A DNA stretch of 64,000 nucleotides, taken from positions 809,788 through 873,787 of the forward strand of contig BPKE01000001.1 of assembly GCA_026004975.1 (NCBI GenBank), given 5' to 3'. The notes under the pieces were generated by a model, which worked only from the letters and a program-made list of their open reading frames with translations, did not search any database and had not been told where the DNA came from. Every line of letters starts with the position of its first letter. The first letter of the stretch is position 1. The translations under genes were made by a program, and so were the position numbers. This document shows positions 49,878-59,726 of the stretch, piece after piece. The stretch is from Gammaproteobacteria bacterium. Its GTDB lineage: Bacteria; Pseudomonadota; Gammaproteobacteria; HTCC5015.

Positions 49878-50752
49878 AACTGCTCGCCGTCGTCCTCGCC
49901 CTGCTCAGCGAGCGCCTGCTCGGCCAACTGCGCTGGTGGAACCGCCTCGACCTGCCGGCCCTCTGGCACCGCCTGTTGGCACCGTGGCTGCCGGCCGGCG
50001 GGGTCCGCGCGCACTGGCTCGCCCCGCTGCTGCTGTGGGGCCCTCCGGTGCTGCTGACGGCGGCGCTGGATCTGGCCCTGGCCGGGGTCTGGTTCGAGCT
50101 GCCGCGGCTGCTGCTGGCGCTGGGGGTGCTCGCCGCCTGCCTCGGCCCGGAGGCGTTCAACGTCCGCGTGGACGCCTTCCTGGCCGCCGCCGAGCGCGGC
50201 GACGAGGCCGCCGCCCGCCGCGCCGCGGCCGCGCTGCTCGGCGACGAGGCCCCGGCGGGGCTGTTGCGGCAGGCCCAAGCGGTGGCGGCCGCCCTGCTCT
50301 ACGAAGGCCATGTGCGGCTGTTCGCGGTGTTGTTCTGGTTCTTTCTGCTCGGGCCGGCCGGCGCCCTGCTCTATCGCCTGGCATCGGACACCGCGCGGCG
50401 CGGCCACGGCCTGCCGGCGGCCCTGCATGCCCATCTGCGGCGGCTGTTCGCCTGGCTGGACGCCGTGCCGGCGCATCTGTTCGCCCTGGGCTTCTTCCTC
50501 GCCGGCAGCTTCGACGACGCCTGGCACGCCTGGCGGCGGGTTTGGGCGACCGAGCTCGGACTGGCCGAACGCAACCGCACGCTGGTGGTGGTCACCGGTT
50601 GCGGGGCGCTGCGTCACGACCTCGGCCGCGATCTGGACGACCACGGTGAAGCCCTGCGCTGGGTGCGCGCCGCCCGTGCCCTGGTGCTGCGCGCGGTGGT
50701 GGTCTGGGTCGGCGTGGCGGCCCTGATGACGCTGTCGGGCACGCTCGCCTGA
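49874..50752 (+). CDS. ampE: AmpE-like regulatory membrane protein
   Basis: A 292-residue inner-membrane protein with hydrophobic segments near residues 50-70, 75-95, 145-170, 195-215 and at the C-terminus. KLLAVVLALLSERLLGQLRWWNRLD and LAERNRTLVVVTGCGALRHDLGRDL are similar to AmpE of the ampDE operon. GRXL-type conserved residues could not be judged by eye. The coupling to ampD (ATGA overlap) supports the call. Its role as a sensor in peptidoglycan recycling is poorly defined. Confidence 0.85.
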   Translation: MKLLAVVLALLSERLLGQLRWWNRLDLPALWHRLLAPWLPAGGVRAHWLAPLLLWGPPVLLTAALDLALAGVWFELPRLLLALGVLAACLGPEAFNVRVDAFLAAAERGDEAAARRAAAALLGDEAPAGLLRQAQAVAAALLYEGHVRLFAVLFWFFLLGPAGALLYRLASDTARRGHGLPAALHAHLRRLFAWLDAVPAHLFALGFFLAGSFDDAWHAWRRVWATELGLAERNRTLVVVTGCGALRHDLGRDLDDHGEALRWVRAARALVLRAVVVWVGVAALMTLSGTLA

Positions 50753-50759
50753 ACGAACG

Positions 50760-50793
50760 CGCGCCGCCGCGCCCGACGGGGCGCGGCGGCGCG
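50760..50793. terminator. Strong hairpin between ampE and the cellulase gene
   Basis: A perfect 15-bp GC-only inverted repeat (50760-50774 paired with 50779-50793, loop GACG) lies between the convergent stops of ampE (50752) and the cellulase (50807). There is no T-run on either side, so it is either a bidirectional pause/terminator helped by Rho or a message-stabilising structure. Confidence 0.55.
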
Positions 50794-50806
50794 GCGGGTC
50801 AGCGGA

Positions 50807-52720
50807 TCACCACCAGTAGACCGAAGCCCAGGGGTAACTGCCCGGGCCGATCTCGAACAGGTAGTACTGGTCGGCGGCCTTGGCCGGCAGGGGGGCGCCG
50901 ACCTCGGTCACCGCCGGCCCCTGGCCATCGACGGTCACGCGCACCGTGCGGCCATCGAAGTTCGACACCCCCCATCCCCGGATCGCGTCCGCGGTGCGGA
51001 AGCAAACCGCACCGGTCGTGCCCAGATTGCCGGACTGACCACCGCCGACCACGGGGCAATCGCCGGCGGCGCTGGAGGAGGACGCACTGCTGGACGACGG
51101 GGCGCTGCTGCTGGAACCGCTGGACGCCGGCGCGCTGGAAGAAGACGCCGAACTGCTCGAGCCGCCCGCGGCGTAGCCGCGCAGACGCTCGCGCACCCAC
51201 TGCCCGGAGGGGCTCAGGTCGGCTTCGGTCCAACCGCCGCGGGTGTCCACGCCGGGCTTGAGGGCCGCCGAGGTTTCGTTCTTGGCGCCCAGCGACCAGT
51301 TGAACCAGCTGATGCCGCGCGCATCGAAGAAGTCCAGCCATTGCGCGCTTTCGGCGAAACAGTTGCCGCCGGAGCCGTCGGCGGCCGAGGTGCCCCATTC
51401 GGAGCTGAAGATCGCCGCGCCCTGGGCGAGTGCCGCGTCCACCTTGTCGCGCAGATACTGGCCGTGGGTGCAGGCGTAGAAGTGGATCGCGTACAGCACG
51501 TTGGGATAGGTGAGCGGATCGGCGGCGGCCACGTCCACGTCCTGGCTCCAGGTGGGGGTGCCGACGATGATCACCGAGTCCGGGTCGATGGCGCGGATCA
51601 CCGGGATGACCTGTTCGGCATAGGGTTTGACCGAACCGCTCCAGGTGACGCCGTTGGGTTCGTTGGCGATCTCGTAGATGAGGTTCGGCGTGTCGCCGTA
51701 GCGCGTGGCCACCTCCTGGAAGAACGCCTTGGCCTGCTCCACGTACAGCAAGGGGTCGCCGTCGGAAAGGATGTGCCAGTCGACCACCACGTACAGATCC
51801 AGGGCGATGGCGGCGTCGACGATCTCCCACACTTTGGCTGCGACGGAGGGGTTGTCGATGTAACCGCCCTCCTTGGTGTACATGGCGGCGCGCACCGCAT
51901 TGACCTTCCAGTCGTCGCGCAGCCAGCGGATGCTGTCCAGGTTCATGTACGGCCCGCCGTCGGCCCACTGCAGGCCGAAAGAACTCATGCCGCGCAACTG
52001 GATCGGCTGGCCGTACTGGTCCACCAGACGACCGCCGACGACCGACAACACGCCGTGCTGCGAAACGAATCCGCCGCCCGACGCCGAGGAGGCGCTGCTC
52101 GATGAAGCGACGCTGCTCGAGGCCGTGCTGCTGGAGGAGGCGGCGCTGGACGACGAGGACGATGAGGAGGCGACCGAGCTGGACGAGGCACTGCTGCTGG
52201 ACGAGCCCGCGGCGCCGCCCGGCTCCACGCCCCACACACGCACGCCGGCCTGGTGCGCGGTCACGCGCTCGGCCGGCATGAACGCCGTTGCAGAGGGGTC
52301 GAAGGAGTAATCGTCGCTTTCATCGAGGTTGCCCCAGTCGGCCCGGTGGATGCGCAACTGCATTTCCCCGCTGTCGGCGCCCGGCGCCAGGGTGTGTGGC
52401 GCGAAGCGCACTTCCAGGTAGTGGTCCGCCGTGGCGACCGGCGCGGCCATTTGCACGACCTGCGCGTCGATCGCACTGCAGCCGATGGCCGCCCAGTCGC
52501 AGTAAACCTGCATGGGACTGCCGTCGTGGCTGAAATAGTATCGCAGCACCAGCCCGCCGAGGTCGAGCGGTGCGGTGCCGTCGTTCATCACGCGCAGATA
52601 CGGCTTGACGGCGTTGTTCGCCGGGTCGGTGTCGCCGGCGCGGTAGTCGACCTGGACGGCCGCAGCCGTGGTCGCCCACAGCGTCGCCGCCGCCAGCCAG
52701 GCAGCCAGGTGGTTGGGCAT
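50807..52720 (-). CDS. Secreted modular endoglucanase: CBM3-like, poly-Ser linker, GH5, poly-Ser linker, C-terminal module
   Basis: A 637-residue secreted cellulase. A signal peptide ([13 protein letters not shown]) precedes a CBM3-like cellulose-binding domain (about 23-165: [27 protein letters not shown]), a serine linker (173-217), a GH5 domain of the subfamily-2 kind (about 218-515) and a second serine linker (520-553). A C-terminal module of about 85 residues with two cysteines ([27 protein letters not shown]) follows. Catalytic acid/base is Glu354 in YEIANEPNG and nucleophile Glu441 in [17 protein letters not shown] fits too. AGGAGGTGA is a strong ribosome site before the ATG at 52720. 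The 212 bases upstream show no clear promoter. Confidence 0.95.
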   Translation of the reverse strand: MPNHLAAWLAAATLWATTAAAVQVDYRAGDTDPANNAVKPYLRVMNDGTAPLDLGGLVLRYYFSHDGSPMQVYCDWAAIGCSAIDAQVVQMAAPVATADHYLEVRFAPHTLAPGADSGEMQLRIHRADWGNLDESDDYSFDPSATAFMPAERVTAHQAGVRVWGVEPGGAAGSSSSSASSSSVASSSSSSSSAASSSSTASSSVASSSSASSASGGGFVSQHGVLSVVGGRLVDQYGQPIQLRGMSSFGLQWADGGPYMNLDSIRWLRDDWKVNAVRAAMYTKEGGYIDNPSVAAKVWEIVDAAIALDLYVVVDWHILSDGDPLLYVEQAKAFFQEVATRYGDTPNLIYEIANEPNGVTWSGSVKPYAEQVIPVIRAIDPDSVIIVGTPTWSQDVDVAAADPLTYPNVLYAIHFYACTHGQYLRDKVDAALAQGAAIFSSEWGTSAADGSGGNCFAESAQWLDFFDARGISWFNWSLGAKNETSAALKPGVDTRGGWTEADLSPSGQWVRERLRGYAAGGSSSSASSSSAPASSGSSSSAPSSSSASSSSAAGDCPVVGGGQSGNLGTTGAVCFRTADAIRGWGVSNFDGRTVRVTVDGQGPAVTEVGAPLPAKAADQYYLFEIGPGSYPWASVYWW

Positions 52721-52932
52721 GGGTCACCTCCTGCATCGTTGTCACAAGGGGAAGGATGCTCACAGGGGTGTACTGCAAGCCGCGCGCCAACCCAGACCGA
52801 CGCGGTCCAAATCCAAAGTCGCCGCCAAGGCATTGAACGATCACGTCGCCGCATCGACCGCGCGTCGATGCGCTCATGCGGCGCTGTCGAAAGCGTGACG
52901 AGCGTGTCGGAACGCAAACGGAATGGAGCGCC

Positions 52933-53733
52933 TCAAAGACGCTGGTTCGGATCCAAGCCGAAGAAACGCTGGGCGGTCTCGCGGGTCTGGCGGGCCAGGA
53001 GTCCGGGCGGGCGGCCGCAGGCCGCCGCGATCACCCGGGCGATGTGTGCCAGATGCATGGGTTCGTTGCGCCGGCCGGCCGGCTTGGGGGAGAGATCGCG
53101 CGGCAACAGGTAGGGGGCGTCGGTTTCGATCATCAACCGCTCGGGCGGGATGCGGCCGACCAGTTCCTTGAGGTGGCTGCCGCGACGCTCGTCGCAGATC
53201 CAGCCGGTGATGCCGATGTGGCAATCGCGCGCCAGGTAATCGTCCAGCTCCGCGGCATCACCGGTGAAGCAATGGACCACCGCCGCCGGCAGGCGCGCGC
53301 GCCAGCGATCGAGGATGGCGAGGAAGTCCGCGTGGGCGTCGCGCTGGTGCAGGAAAACCGGCATGCCGAGCTCGGCGGCCAGGGCGAGTTGCGCCTCGAA
53401 GGCGCGCCGCTGCGCCTCCGGCGGCGAGTAGTTCCGGTAATAGTCGAGACCGCATTCGCCGATGGCCACCACCTCGGGCCGGGCGGCGAGGGCCGCGAGG
53501 GCGTCGAGCGCCGCTTCGTCGAAGCCGGCGGCCTCGTGGGGATGCACACCCGCGGTGGCCCACAGCCCGGCGCGCGCGGCCGCCAGCTCGGCGGCACGGC
53601 CGCTCGCCGTCACCGAGGTGCCGGTGACGACGATCTGGCCGACGCCGGCGCGGCGGGCGCGCTCCAGCACCGCGTCGAGGTCGTCGCGGAAACTCTCGTG
53701 GCCCAGGTTGGCGCCGATGTCCACCAGCTCCAT
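52933..53733 (-). CDS. tatD: TatD-family metal-dependent deoxyribonuclease
   Basis: A 266-residue TIM-barrel nuclease. The first motif reads VDIGANLGHESF, as in E. coli TatD proper (DIGVNL), instead of the HxH of other family members. TAGVHPHEA, GECGLDYYRNYS, FLHQRDAHADF, VHCFTG and METDAPYLLP-like IETDAPYLLPRDL supply the remaining metal ligands. E. coli TatD trims DNA and RNA 3' ends during repair. It is a single gene between the cellulase and the divergent outer-membrane-like gene. Confidence 0.94.
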   Translation of the reverse strand: MELVDIGANLGHESFRDDLDAVLERARRAGVGQIVVTGTSVTASGRAAELAAARAGLWATAGVHPHEAAGFDEAALDALAALAARPEVVAIGECGLDYYRNYSPPEAQRRAFEAQLALAAELGMPVFLHQRDAHADFLAILDRWRARLPAAVVHCFTGDAAELDDYLARDCHIGITGWICDERRGSHLKELVGRIPPERLMIETDAPYLLPRDLSPKPAGRRNEPMHLAHIARVIAAACGRPPGLLARQTRETAQRFFGLDPNQRL

Positions 53734-53911
53734 CGCGCTGCTCTTTGCCGGCCTTCCGGGCCGCGCAGGTTAGCCGGCTCAACCGCCTGGGGCAAGAGGC
53801 CGATGATTCCGGTGCACCGACACGGCGACCGAAGGCTGGATCCGGTCCAGGTCCGGGCACTCGGCGGCCGGTCATGGCGTCCAAGAACGTAGGCAAGAGG
53901 TTTTCGAGAGC

Positions 53912-54702
53912 ATGGGTCTGCTGCTCGCCACCACCCTGTTCCTGAACACCCCGGCCGCGCCGGGCACGGCGCTGCCCAAGGGGGCGCGCCTGGGGGTGGT
54001 CGAGTTCCCGCTGGTCGAGCAGGGGCGGCAGGCACTGCGGCTGGAGATCGGCACGGAACACGCCGCCGGTGTTCGCGCAGAACCGCCGGCACACGGCGCG
54101 CTGGCGGCTGCGGCGCGGCGGGGTGGCGCTGCTGTCGGAGTGGCGGCCGCTGGACGGGGCGTTCCGTCTCAGCGCCGGCCTGCTGGTCCACGACAACCGC
54201 GGCCGTGCGCTGGTGACGCCGGCGGCGACGGCGGTGCGGCTTGCCCGAGACGACCCTCGGCCTGAACCTGAAGCGCTGGCGGGACGCGGGCCGAGGCGCG
54301 CCTCGCCGCCGAGACCGATCGGGGACGCTCGGCGCGCCTGCTCGCCAAGCTGGAGCGCTGGCCGGACGTGCTGCGTGACACGGCGCCCGGCGCGGTCGCT
54401 GGCGCTGGACGCCGAGGCGCTGCATTTCACGACCACGCTCGAGTTCGCCGCCATCAGCCCGCAGTTGGGCTTCGGCTGGCGCGGCGGGGCCCGCGCAGGG
54501 GCCCGGCTGGCGTTACGCCCTGGACGTGAACTGGGTGCGCCTGCGGCTCGAGGCGGTGGGTGTACAGGGCGGCGGCCGCTGGTACCGCGGGCCGGACCGG
54601 GCGCTGGCCGACGCCTGGCTGGCGGCGGCGCTCGAGGCCGAACACCGCGGCCGCAGCCTGTGGTGGCCCAGCATCACGGTGGGTCTGGAACGGCGCTGGT
54701 GA
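53912..54702 (+). CDS. Putative outer-membrane or periplasmic beta-barrel protein (frameshifted)
   Basis: Starting at the ATG at 53912, the frame must be changed near 54070, 54237, 54295, 54380 and 54500 to stay coding. The stitched product of about 260 residues contains RWRLRRGGVALLSEWRPLDGAFRLSAGLLVHDNRGRA, then LTLKRWRDAGR-like and LAKLERWPDVL stretches, FAAISPQLGFGWRGG, a strand-like YALDVNWVRLRLEAVGVQGG, and ends SITVGLERRW at 54702. The mid segment WRPLDGAFRLSAGLLVHDN and the LGFGWRGG stretch are typical of small outer-membrane barrels. No family was identified. It converges on the CBS gene with 6 bases between them. Confidence 0.4.
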
Positions 54703-54708
54703 GGGACC

Positions 54709-55125
54709 TCACCAGAGGCGCTGCAAGGCGCGCAACACGTCGCGGCGGGCGATGATCCCGACCAGGCGGTTCTCTTCGTCGATCACCGGGTAACGCCGGA
54801 ACGGCTTGGTGTAGAAACGCTCGGCGAGCTCGACGACGGTGTCGTCCAGGTAGACGGTTTCGACTTCGGGGCTCATGAAGTCGCGCACCTTGCCGGCCGC
54901 CGATTCGTGGTAGGCGGCGTCCAGGGCGACCTTCATGCAATCGCGTTCGGACAACATGCCGACCAGGTTGCCGTGCGCATCGACCACCGGCATGCCGGAG
55001 ATGCGGTGCTCGAGCAGCAAACGGATCGCTTCCTGGATGTCCGTGTCGGGCGCGACGGTGATCGGCGCCGGGCTCATGTATTCGCGGACGGTGATGTTGC
55101 GCAGCACGGGTGCTTCTTCAGGCAT
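54709..55125 (-). CDS. CBS-domain protein
   Basis: A 138-residue protein made of a CBS pair: VREYMSPAPITVAPDTDIQEAIRLLLEHRISGMPVVDAHGNLVGMLSERD and VRDFMSPEVETVYLDDTVVELAERFYTKPFRRYPVIDEENRLVGIIARRDVLRAL motifs, split about residue 70. Such pairs bind adenine nucleotides. It overlaps nqrM by 8 bases and so is the last gene of the nqr transcript; a link to NADH/ATP status is a guess. Confidence 0.92.
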   Translation of the reverse strand: MPEEAPVLRNITVREYMSPAPITVAPDTDIQEAIRLLLEHRISGMPVVDAHGNLVGMLSERDCMKVALDAAYHESAAGKVRDFMSPEVETVYLDDTVVELAERFYTKPFRRYPVIDEENRLVGIIARRDVLRALQRLW

Positions 55126-55333
55126 CGCCGGATTCGGCCTCTCGGAGAGCTTTTAGCGCCTTTTTGCGCCGTTCGCAAGGCTTGGTGCAGGCTTCGCAGG
55201 CCCCTTCCAGGCCCTCGATGGTGTTCAGGCCGCCGCAACTGCCCTGGATGCGCCGGCCACCGAGCAGCACGCCGAGGGCCATGGCGATCACGGCGGCGAG
55301 GATGATCAGAAAGGCGGCCAGGTAGGTGATCAT
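55118..55333 (-). CDS. nqrM: NqrM, Na+-NQR maturation protein
   Basis: A 71-residue membrane-anchored protein ([26 protein letters not shown]) with four cysteines, GSCGGL and EGACEACTKPCERRK. This is the DUF539 NqrM family, which delivers iron to the NqrD/NqrE site of Na+-NQR. It overlaps the apbE stop by 4 bases and the CBS gene start by 8 bases, at the usual place after nqrF-apbE. Confidence 0.93.
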   Translation of the reverse strand: MITYLAAFLIILAAVIAMALGVLLGGRRIQGSCGGLNTIEGLEGACEACTKPCERRKKALKALREAESGDA

Positions 55334-56370
55334 GGGCTCGATGGATCGCTCCGGACCCACAGGGCCTCGAAGGCGGCGGTGGCGCGGGTGCGGTAACCGT
55401 CCTCCCCGGCGCTGACGAAGAAGGCGGCGAGGTTGCGCCGGCTGGCCAAGGCGAAGCCCTCCTCCGGTCCCATGACGAACAAGGCGGTGGCCAGGGCGTC
55501 GGCGCGGCTGCAACGGGCCGCGACGACGGTCACCGACACCAAATCGTGGCGCACCGGCAAGCCGGTGCGCGGGTCGATGATGTGCGCCACCCGCATGCCC
55601 TGGACCTCGCGGAAATTGCGGTAGTTCCCCGAGGTGGCGACGGCGGCGTCGCCCGGCTCGATCAACCAGCCGGCACGACGGCCGGCGGGATCGGGCCGCT
55701 CGATGCCGATCCGCCAGGGCCGCCCCTCGGCGTTGCGGCCGCGCACCCGCAGCTCGCCACCGATCTCGACCAGGTAGTTCTCGACGCCCAGGGCCTCGAG
55801 CCTTTCGGCGAGCGCATCCACGGCATAGCCCTTGGCGATGGCCGACAAGTCGATGCGCACGGCCGGATCGAGCTTGACCAGACTCGGCGGCTCGTGGATG
55901 AGACGCAGCTTGTCCATGCCGACGTGGGCGCGCAAGGCGGCGATGCGCGCCGGGTCCGGCAGGCGGTCACCGGCTTGCTCCGGCCCGAAGCCCCACAGGT
56001 CGACGAGCGGACCGACGGTGATGTCGAAGGCCCCGCCGGTGAGCGCGTGGATCTCGAAGGCCTCGCGCAGCACGGCGTAGACCTCCGGCAGCAAGGCGAT
56101 GGGCCGGTCGTCGTCGCGGCGGTTGATGGCGCTGACCTGGGAGTCCGCCCGGTAGGTGGACATGGCCTGGTCGAGACGTTCGAGCAGGCCGGCGAGATCG
56201 GCCTGCAGCGCCGCGGCGTCCAGTCCCTCCGGCAGGGGCCCGACCGCCTTGACCGAGTAGGTCGTGCCCATGGTCGGCCCGGAAAAGGCCACGATCGGCG
56301 CCGGGCGGTCGCAGGCCGCCAGCCAGACGGCGGCGGCCAGGAGCCAGAGGACGGCGCGGCGCTCAGCCAC
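55330..56370 (-). CDS. apbE: ApbE, FAD:protein FMN transferase
   Basis: A 346-residue lipoprotein (lipobox LAACDRP, Cys20) that attaches FMN covalently to threonines of NqrB and NqrC. Family signatures are [65 protein letters not shown] and [13 protein letters not shown], with [11 protein letters not shown] late. It starts at a GTG that overlaps the nqrF stop region by 8 bases, so it is made with its substrates. Confidence 0.96.
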   Translation of the reverse strand: MAERRAVLWLLAAAVWLAACDRPAPIVAFSGPTMGTTYSVKAVGPLPEGLDAAALQADLAGLLERLDQAMSTYRADSQVSAINRRDDDRPIALLPEVYAVLREAFEIHALTGGAFDITVGPLVDLWGFGPEQAGDRLPDPARIAALRAHVGMDKLRLIHEPPSLVKLDPAVRIDLSAIAKGYAVDALAERLEALGVENYLVEIGGELRVRGRNAEGRPWRIGIERPDPAGRRAGWLIEPGDAAVATSGNYRNFREVQGMRVAHIIDPRTGLPVRHDLVSVTVVAARCSRADALATALFVMGPEEGFALASRRNLAAFFVSAGEDGYRTRATAAFEALWVRSDPSSP

Positions 56371-57583
56371 CGAAATCGTCGAAGAAGATGTTGTCGCGCT
56401 CGACGCCGAGGTCTTCGAGCATCTTGGTGCAGGCGGCGATCATCATCGGCGGACCGCACATGTAGTACTCGCAGTCCTCGGGCGCCGGGTGGTCCTTGAG
56501 ATAGTTCTCGTAGATGACCTCGTGGATGAAGCCGGTGAACCCGGTCCACTCGTCCTCGGGCTTGGGATCGGACAGCGCGATGTGCCACTCGAAGTTGTCG
56601 TGTTCGGCCGCGAGGCGGTTGAAATCCTCGACGTAGAAGGTTTCCTTCTTGCTGCGCGCGCCGTACCAGAAGCTGATCTTGCGCTTGGTCTTCACACGCA
56701 GCAGCTGGTCGAAGATGATCGAACGCAAGGGCGCCATGCCCGCGCCGCCGCCGATGACGACCATTTCCGCGTCGGTGTCGCGGGCGTAGAAGTCGCCGAA
56801 AGGACCGGAGATCTCCACCTTGTCGCCCGGCTTGAGGCTGAAGATGTAGGAAGACATCTTGCCCGGCGGCGCGTTCGGCACGTTCGGCGGCGGCGTGGCG
56901 ATGCGCACGTTGAGCATGATGATGCCCTTTTCCTCGGGGTAGTTCGCCATCGAGTAGGCGCGGGTCACCGGCTCCTTGACGACCGACTCGTAGCGCCACA
57001 GGTCATAGCGGTCCCAGTCCTCGCGGAAGGGCTCCTCGATGTCGAAGTCGCGGAAGGACACGCGGTGCGGCGGACAGGTGATCTGAATGTAGCCGCCGGC
57101 ACGGAAATTGACTTCCTCGCCTTCGGGCAGGTCGAGCACCAGTTCCTTGATGAAGGTGGCGACGTTGTGGTTCGAGCGCACCGTGCAGGTCCACTGCTTG
57201 ATGCCGAAGACCTCCTCGGGCACCTGGATGCGCATGGGCTGCTTGACGGTCACCTGGCAGGACAGGCGGTCGCCGAGGCGCGCTTCGCGCTTGTTGATGT
57301 GGGTTTCTTCGGCGGGCGTGATCGCGCCGCCGCCGGAGAGCACGCGCACCCGGCACTGGCCGCAGGTGCCGCCGCCGCCGCAGGCCGAGGCGACGAACAG
57401 GCCGTTGTTGGCCAGCGCCGCGAGCAATTTGCTGCCGACCGGCGCCTTGATGGTCTTCTCGTCGTTGATGACGATGTCCACCTCGCCCTCGGCGACCAGC
57501 TTGGCCTTGGCGACGAGGATCACCGCCACCAGGGCGAGGACGATCCCGGTGAAAAAGACCACTCCCAGCGTGATTTCAAGCAT
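56363..57583 (-). CDS. nqrF: NqrF, Na+-translocating NADH:quinone reductase subunit F
   Basis: A 406-residue NADH-oxidising subunit. One N-terminal membrane helix ([21 protein letters not shown]) precedes a 2Fe-2S ferredoxin domain with Cys68, Cys74, Cys77 and Cys109 ([20 protein letters not shown]), then a ferredoxin-reductase domain binding FAD ([13 protein letters not shown]) and NADH ([23 protein letters not shown]). It passes electrons from NADH to the other subunits. It is separated from nqrE by 48 bases. Confidence 0.98.
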   Translation of the reverse strand: MLEITLGVVFFTGIVLALVAVILVAKAKLVAEGEVDIVINDEKTIKAPVGSKLLAALANNGLFVASACGGGGTCGQCRVRVLSGGGAITPAEETHINKREARLGDRLSCQVTVKQPMRIQVPEEVFGIKQWTCTVRSNHNVATFIKELVLDLPEGEEVNFRAGGYIQITCPPHRVSFRDFDIEEPFREDWDRYDLWRYESVVKEPVTRAYSMANYPEEKGIIMLNVRIATPPPNVPNAPPGKMSSYIFSLKPGDKVEISGPFGDFYARDTDAEMVVIGGGAGMAPLRSIIFDQLLRVKTKRKISFWYGARSKKETFYVEDFNRLAAEHDNFEWHIALSDPKPEDEWTGFTGFIHEVIYENYLKDHPAPEDCEYYMCGPPMMIAACTKMLEDLGVERDNIFFDDFGG

Positions 57584-57631
57584 CGTATTCGGACCTGCCC
57601 AGTTGAACCGTGGTCGGACGCGCCGCGCCGC

Positions 57632-58240
57632 TTACAGTTGGATACCGGAGAACGCCATGAAACCCATGGCCATGAGGCCGGCGGTGATGAAGGTGATCCC
57701 GAGACCCTGCAGGCCGTCGGGCACGTCCGAGTACTTGAGTTTCTCGCGCACGCCGGCCAAGGCGGTGATGGCCAGCGCCCAGCCCAGGCCGCTGCCGAAA
57801 CCGTAGACGACGCTCTCGGCGAAGTGGTAGTCGCGCTCGACCATGAACAAGGAACCGCCGAGAATCGCGCAGTTGACGGTGATCAGTGGCAGGAACACGC
57901 CCAAGGCGTTGTACAGCGCCGGGAAAAAGCGATCCAGGATCATCTCCAGGATCTGCACGATGGCGGCGATCACGCCGATGTAACTGATCAGGCCGAGGAA
58001 GGACAGGTCCACGTCGGGCAGGCCGGCCCAGGCCAACGCGCCTCCCTTGAGCAGGAACTGGTAGATGACGTTGTTCACCGGGACGGTGATGCTCTGCACG
58101 ACCAGCACCGCGATGCCCAGGCCGACGGCGGTGGCGATCTTCTTGGAGATCGCCAGGAAGGTGCACATGCCCAGGAAAAACGCCAGCGCCAGGTTTTCGA
58201 CGAAAACGGCGCGCACCAGGAGGCTCAGATAGTGCTCCAT
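57632..58240 (-). CDS. nqrE: NqrE, Na+-NQR subunit E
   Basis: A 202-residue membrane protein with six predicted helices. [33 protein letters not shown] and [23 protein letters not shown] are near-canonical, and AILGGSLFM supplies one of the conserved cysteine half-sites (NCAILGG) that with NqrD bind iron in the membrane. It follows nqrD after one base. Confidence 0.97.
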   Translation of the reverse strand: MEHYLSLLVRAVFVENLALAFFLGMCTFLAISKKIATAVGLGIAVLVVQSITVPVNNVIYQFLLKGGALAWAGLPDVDLSFLGLISYIGVIAAIVQILEMILDRFFPALYNALGVFLPLITVNCAILGGSLFMVERDYHFAESVVYGFGSGLGWALAITALAGVREKLKYSDVPDGLQGLGITFITAGLMAMGFMAFSGIQL

Positions 58241-58241
58241 G

Positions 58242-58907
58242 TCAGACGACCTCCGTGCGGTGGACCTGGTGGATCTGGAACTCGTGCTTCTCGACCTGCT
58301 CGGGCTTGAGGCTGCGGATGGCCCAGATGATCAGGCCGATGACGAAGAAGGCGCTGGGCGGCATCAGCATCAGGCCGACCGGCACGAACCAGCCGCCCTC
58401 GGTGACGGGTGTGAGGATGGTGTGGCCGAACAACGAGCCCGAACCGAGCAACTCGCGCACGGTGGCCACCAGCATCAGGATGAGGCTGTACCCCAGGCCG
58501 TTGCCGATGCCGTCCAGGAAGCTGGGGATGGGCGGGTTCTTCATGGCGAAGGCCTCGGCCCGCCCGAGCACGATGCAGTTGGTGATGATCAGGCCGACGA
58601 ACACCGACAGCTCCTTGCTCAGGCCGTAGGCGTAGGCCTTGAGCACCTGGTCGACGACGATCACCAGCGAGGAGATGATCGTCATCTGCACGATGATGCG
58701 GATGTTGGCCGGCGTGTGGTTGCGCAGGAAACTGATGAAGAAGCTCGAGAACGCCGTGACCAGGGTCAGCGCGATGCTCATCACCAGGGCCGTGGCCATC
58801 TTGCTGGTGACGGCCAGCGCCGAGCAGATGCCGAGGATCTGCAGGGTGATGGGGTTGTTGTCGACGATCGGCTTGAGGAGGATCTGCTTGTAGGAAGCGG
58901 TGGCCAT
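58242..58907 (-). CDS. nqrD: NqrD, Na+-NQR subunit D
   Basis: A 221-residue membrane protein homologous to NqrE and RnfE ([36 protein letters not shown]). [18 protein letters not shown] carries the conserved cysteine that pairs with NqrE for the intramembrane iron centre. About six helices. It starts 18 bases after nqrC. Confidence 0.97.
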   Translation of the reverse strand: MATASYKQILLKPIVDNNPITLQILGICSALAVTSKMATALVMSIALTLVTAFSSFFISFLRNHTPANIRIIVQMTIISSLVIVVDQVLKAYAYGLSKELSVFVGLIITNCIVLGRAEAFAMKNPPIPSFLDGIGNGLGYSLILMLVATVRELLGSGSLFGHTILTPVTEGGWFVPVGLMLMPPSAFFVIGLIIWAIRSLKPEQVEKHEFQIHQVHRTEVV

Positions 58908-58925
58908 GATTCACCTCGTCCGCGG

Positions 58926-59726
58926 TCAGGCGTTGAGTTGTTCGCGCAGGTTGGCCAGCAGCCGCTGGTAACCCATGGGGCCGAACCAGAACCGGATCAT
59001 GTTGTCGACGCCCTTGCTGGTCAGCGTGGCGCCGGCCAGGCCGTCGACCTTGTAGGCGGCGTCCGGCGCACCCTCCTCGACGCGCCCCTTGACGACGCGC
59101 AGGCGGGGTTCGCTCGCGCCGTTGTAGAGGCGCTTGCCCTGCCACAGCGCCTGCCAGCGCGGGTTGGCGATTTCACCGCCCAGACCGGGCGTCTCGCCGT
59201 GCTCGTAGAAGGTGATGCCGGCCACGGTGTTCAGGTCGGGCTCGAGCGCGATGAAGCCCCACATGGTGGACCAGAGGCCGTAGCCGCGCACCGGCAACAC
59301 GACGCGCCGCAGGCGGCCCTCGGTGTCCTTGACCAGGTAGATCACGGTGTAGCGCTCCCGGCGCTTGATGTCGGCCAGGTCCTGGTCCGGCGGCAGCGGG
59401 TCGCTGAGCGCCGGGTCGCGCACCGCCTTGCGCAGGTCGAAGCGGGCCGGATCGAAGTCGTCGGCGAAGCGCCCGCTGCGCAAGTCGACCAGGCGCGGCT
59501 CGACCAGGCGCCGGAACTGCTCGGCGACGTCTTCATCGGGATCCAGGACGCCGGCGACTTCGAGCACCTTGGTCTGGATTTCACGCTGCTTGTTGGCCTG
59601 CTGCAGCGGGCGCAAGCCGACCGCGGCGGTGGCGACCACCACGGAGCAGGCCAGGGACAGCAGGACGGCGACCAGCAGCGTCTGGCGCAGCCCGTCCTTG
59701 TTCTTGCTGGCGTTCGGTTCGCTCAT
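58926..59726 (-). CDS. nqrC: NqrC, Na+-NQR subunit C (covalent flavoprotein)
   Basis: A 266-residue subunit with one N-terminal membrane helix ([23 protein letters not shown]) and a periplasmic FMN domain. The ApbE target is [14 protein letters not shown], with the FMN-bearing Thr234. The residue normally Ser/Thr three positions before it is Ala here (AGAT instead of SGAT). [14 protein letters not shown] and [11 protein letters not shown] are conserved. The ATG overlaps the nqrB stop by 4 bases. Confidence 0.97.
   Translation of the reverse strand: MSEPNASKNKDGLRQTLLVAVLLSLACSVVVATAAVGLRPLQQANKQREIQTKVLEVAGVLDPDEDVAEQFRRLVEPRLVDLRSGRFADDFDPARFDLRKAVRDPALSDPLPPDQDLADIKRRERYTVIYLVKDTEGRLRRVVLPVRGYGLWSTMWGFIALEPDLNTVAGITFYEHGETPGLGGEIANPRWQALWQGKRLYNGASEPRLRVVKGRVEEGAPDAAYKVDGLAGATLTSKGVDNMIRFWFGPMGYQRLLANLREQLNA

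Noticed and set aside
52721-52932. A small gene or regulator between tatD and the cellulase
   Set aside because: No frame with a ribosome site and plausible product; only the cellulase ribosome site AGGAGGTGA is convincing.
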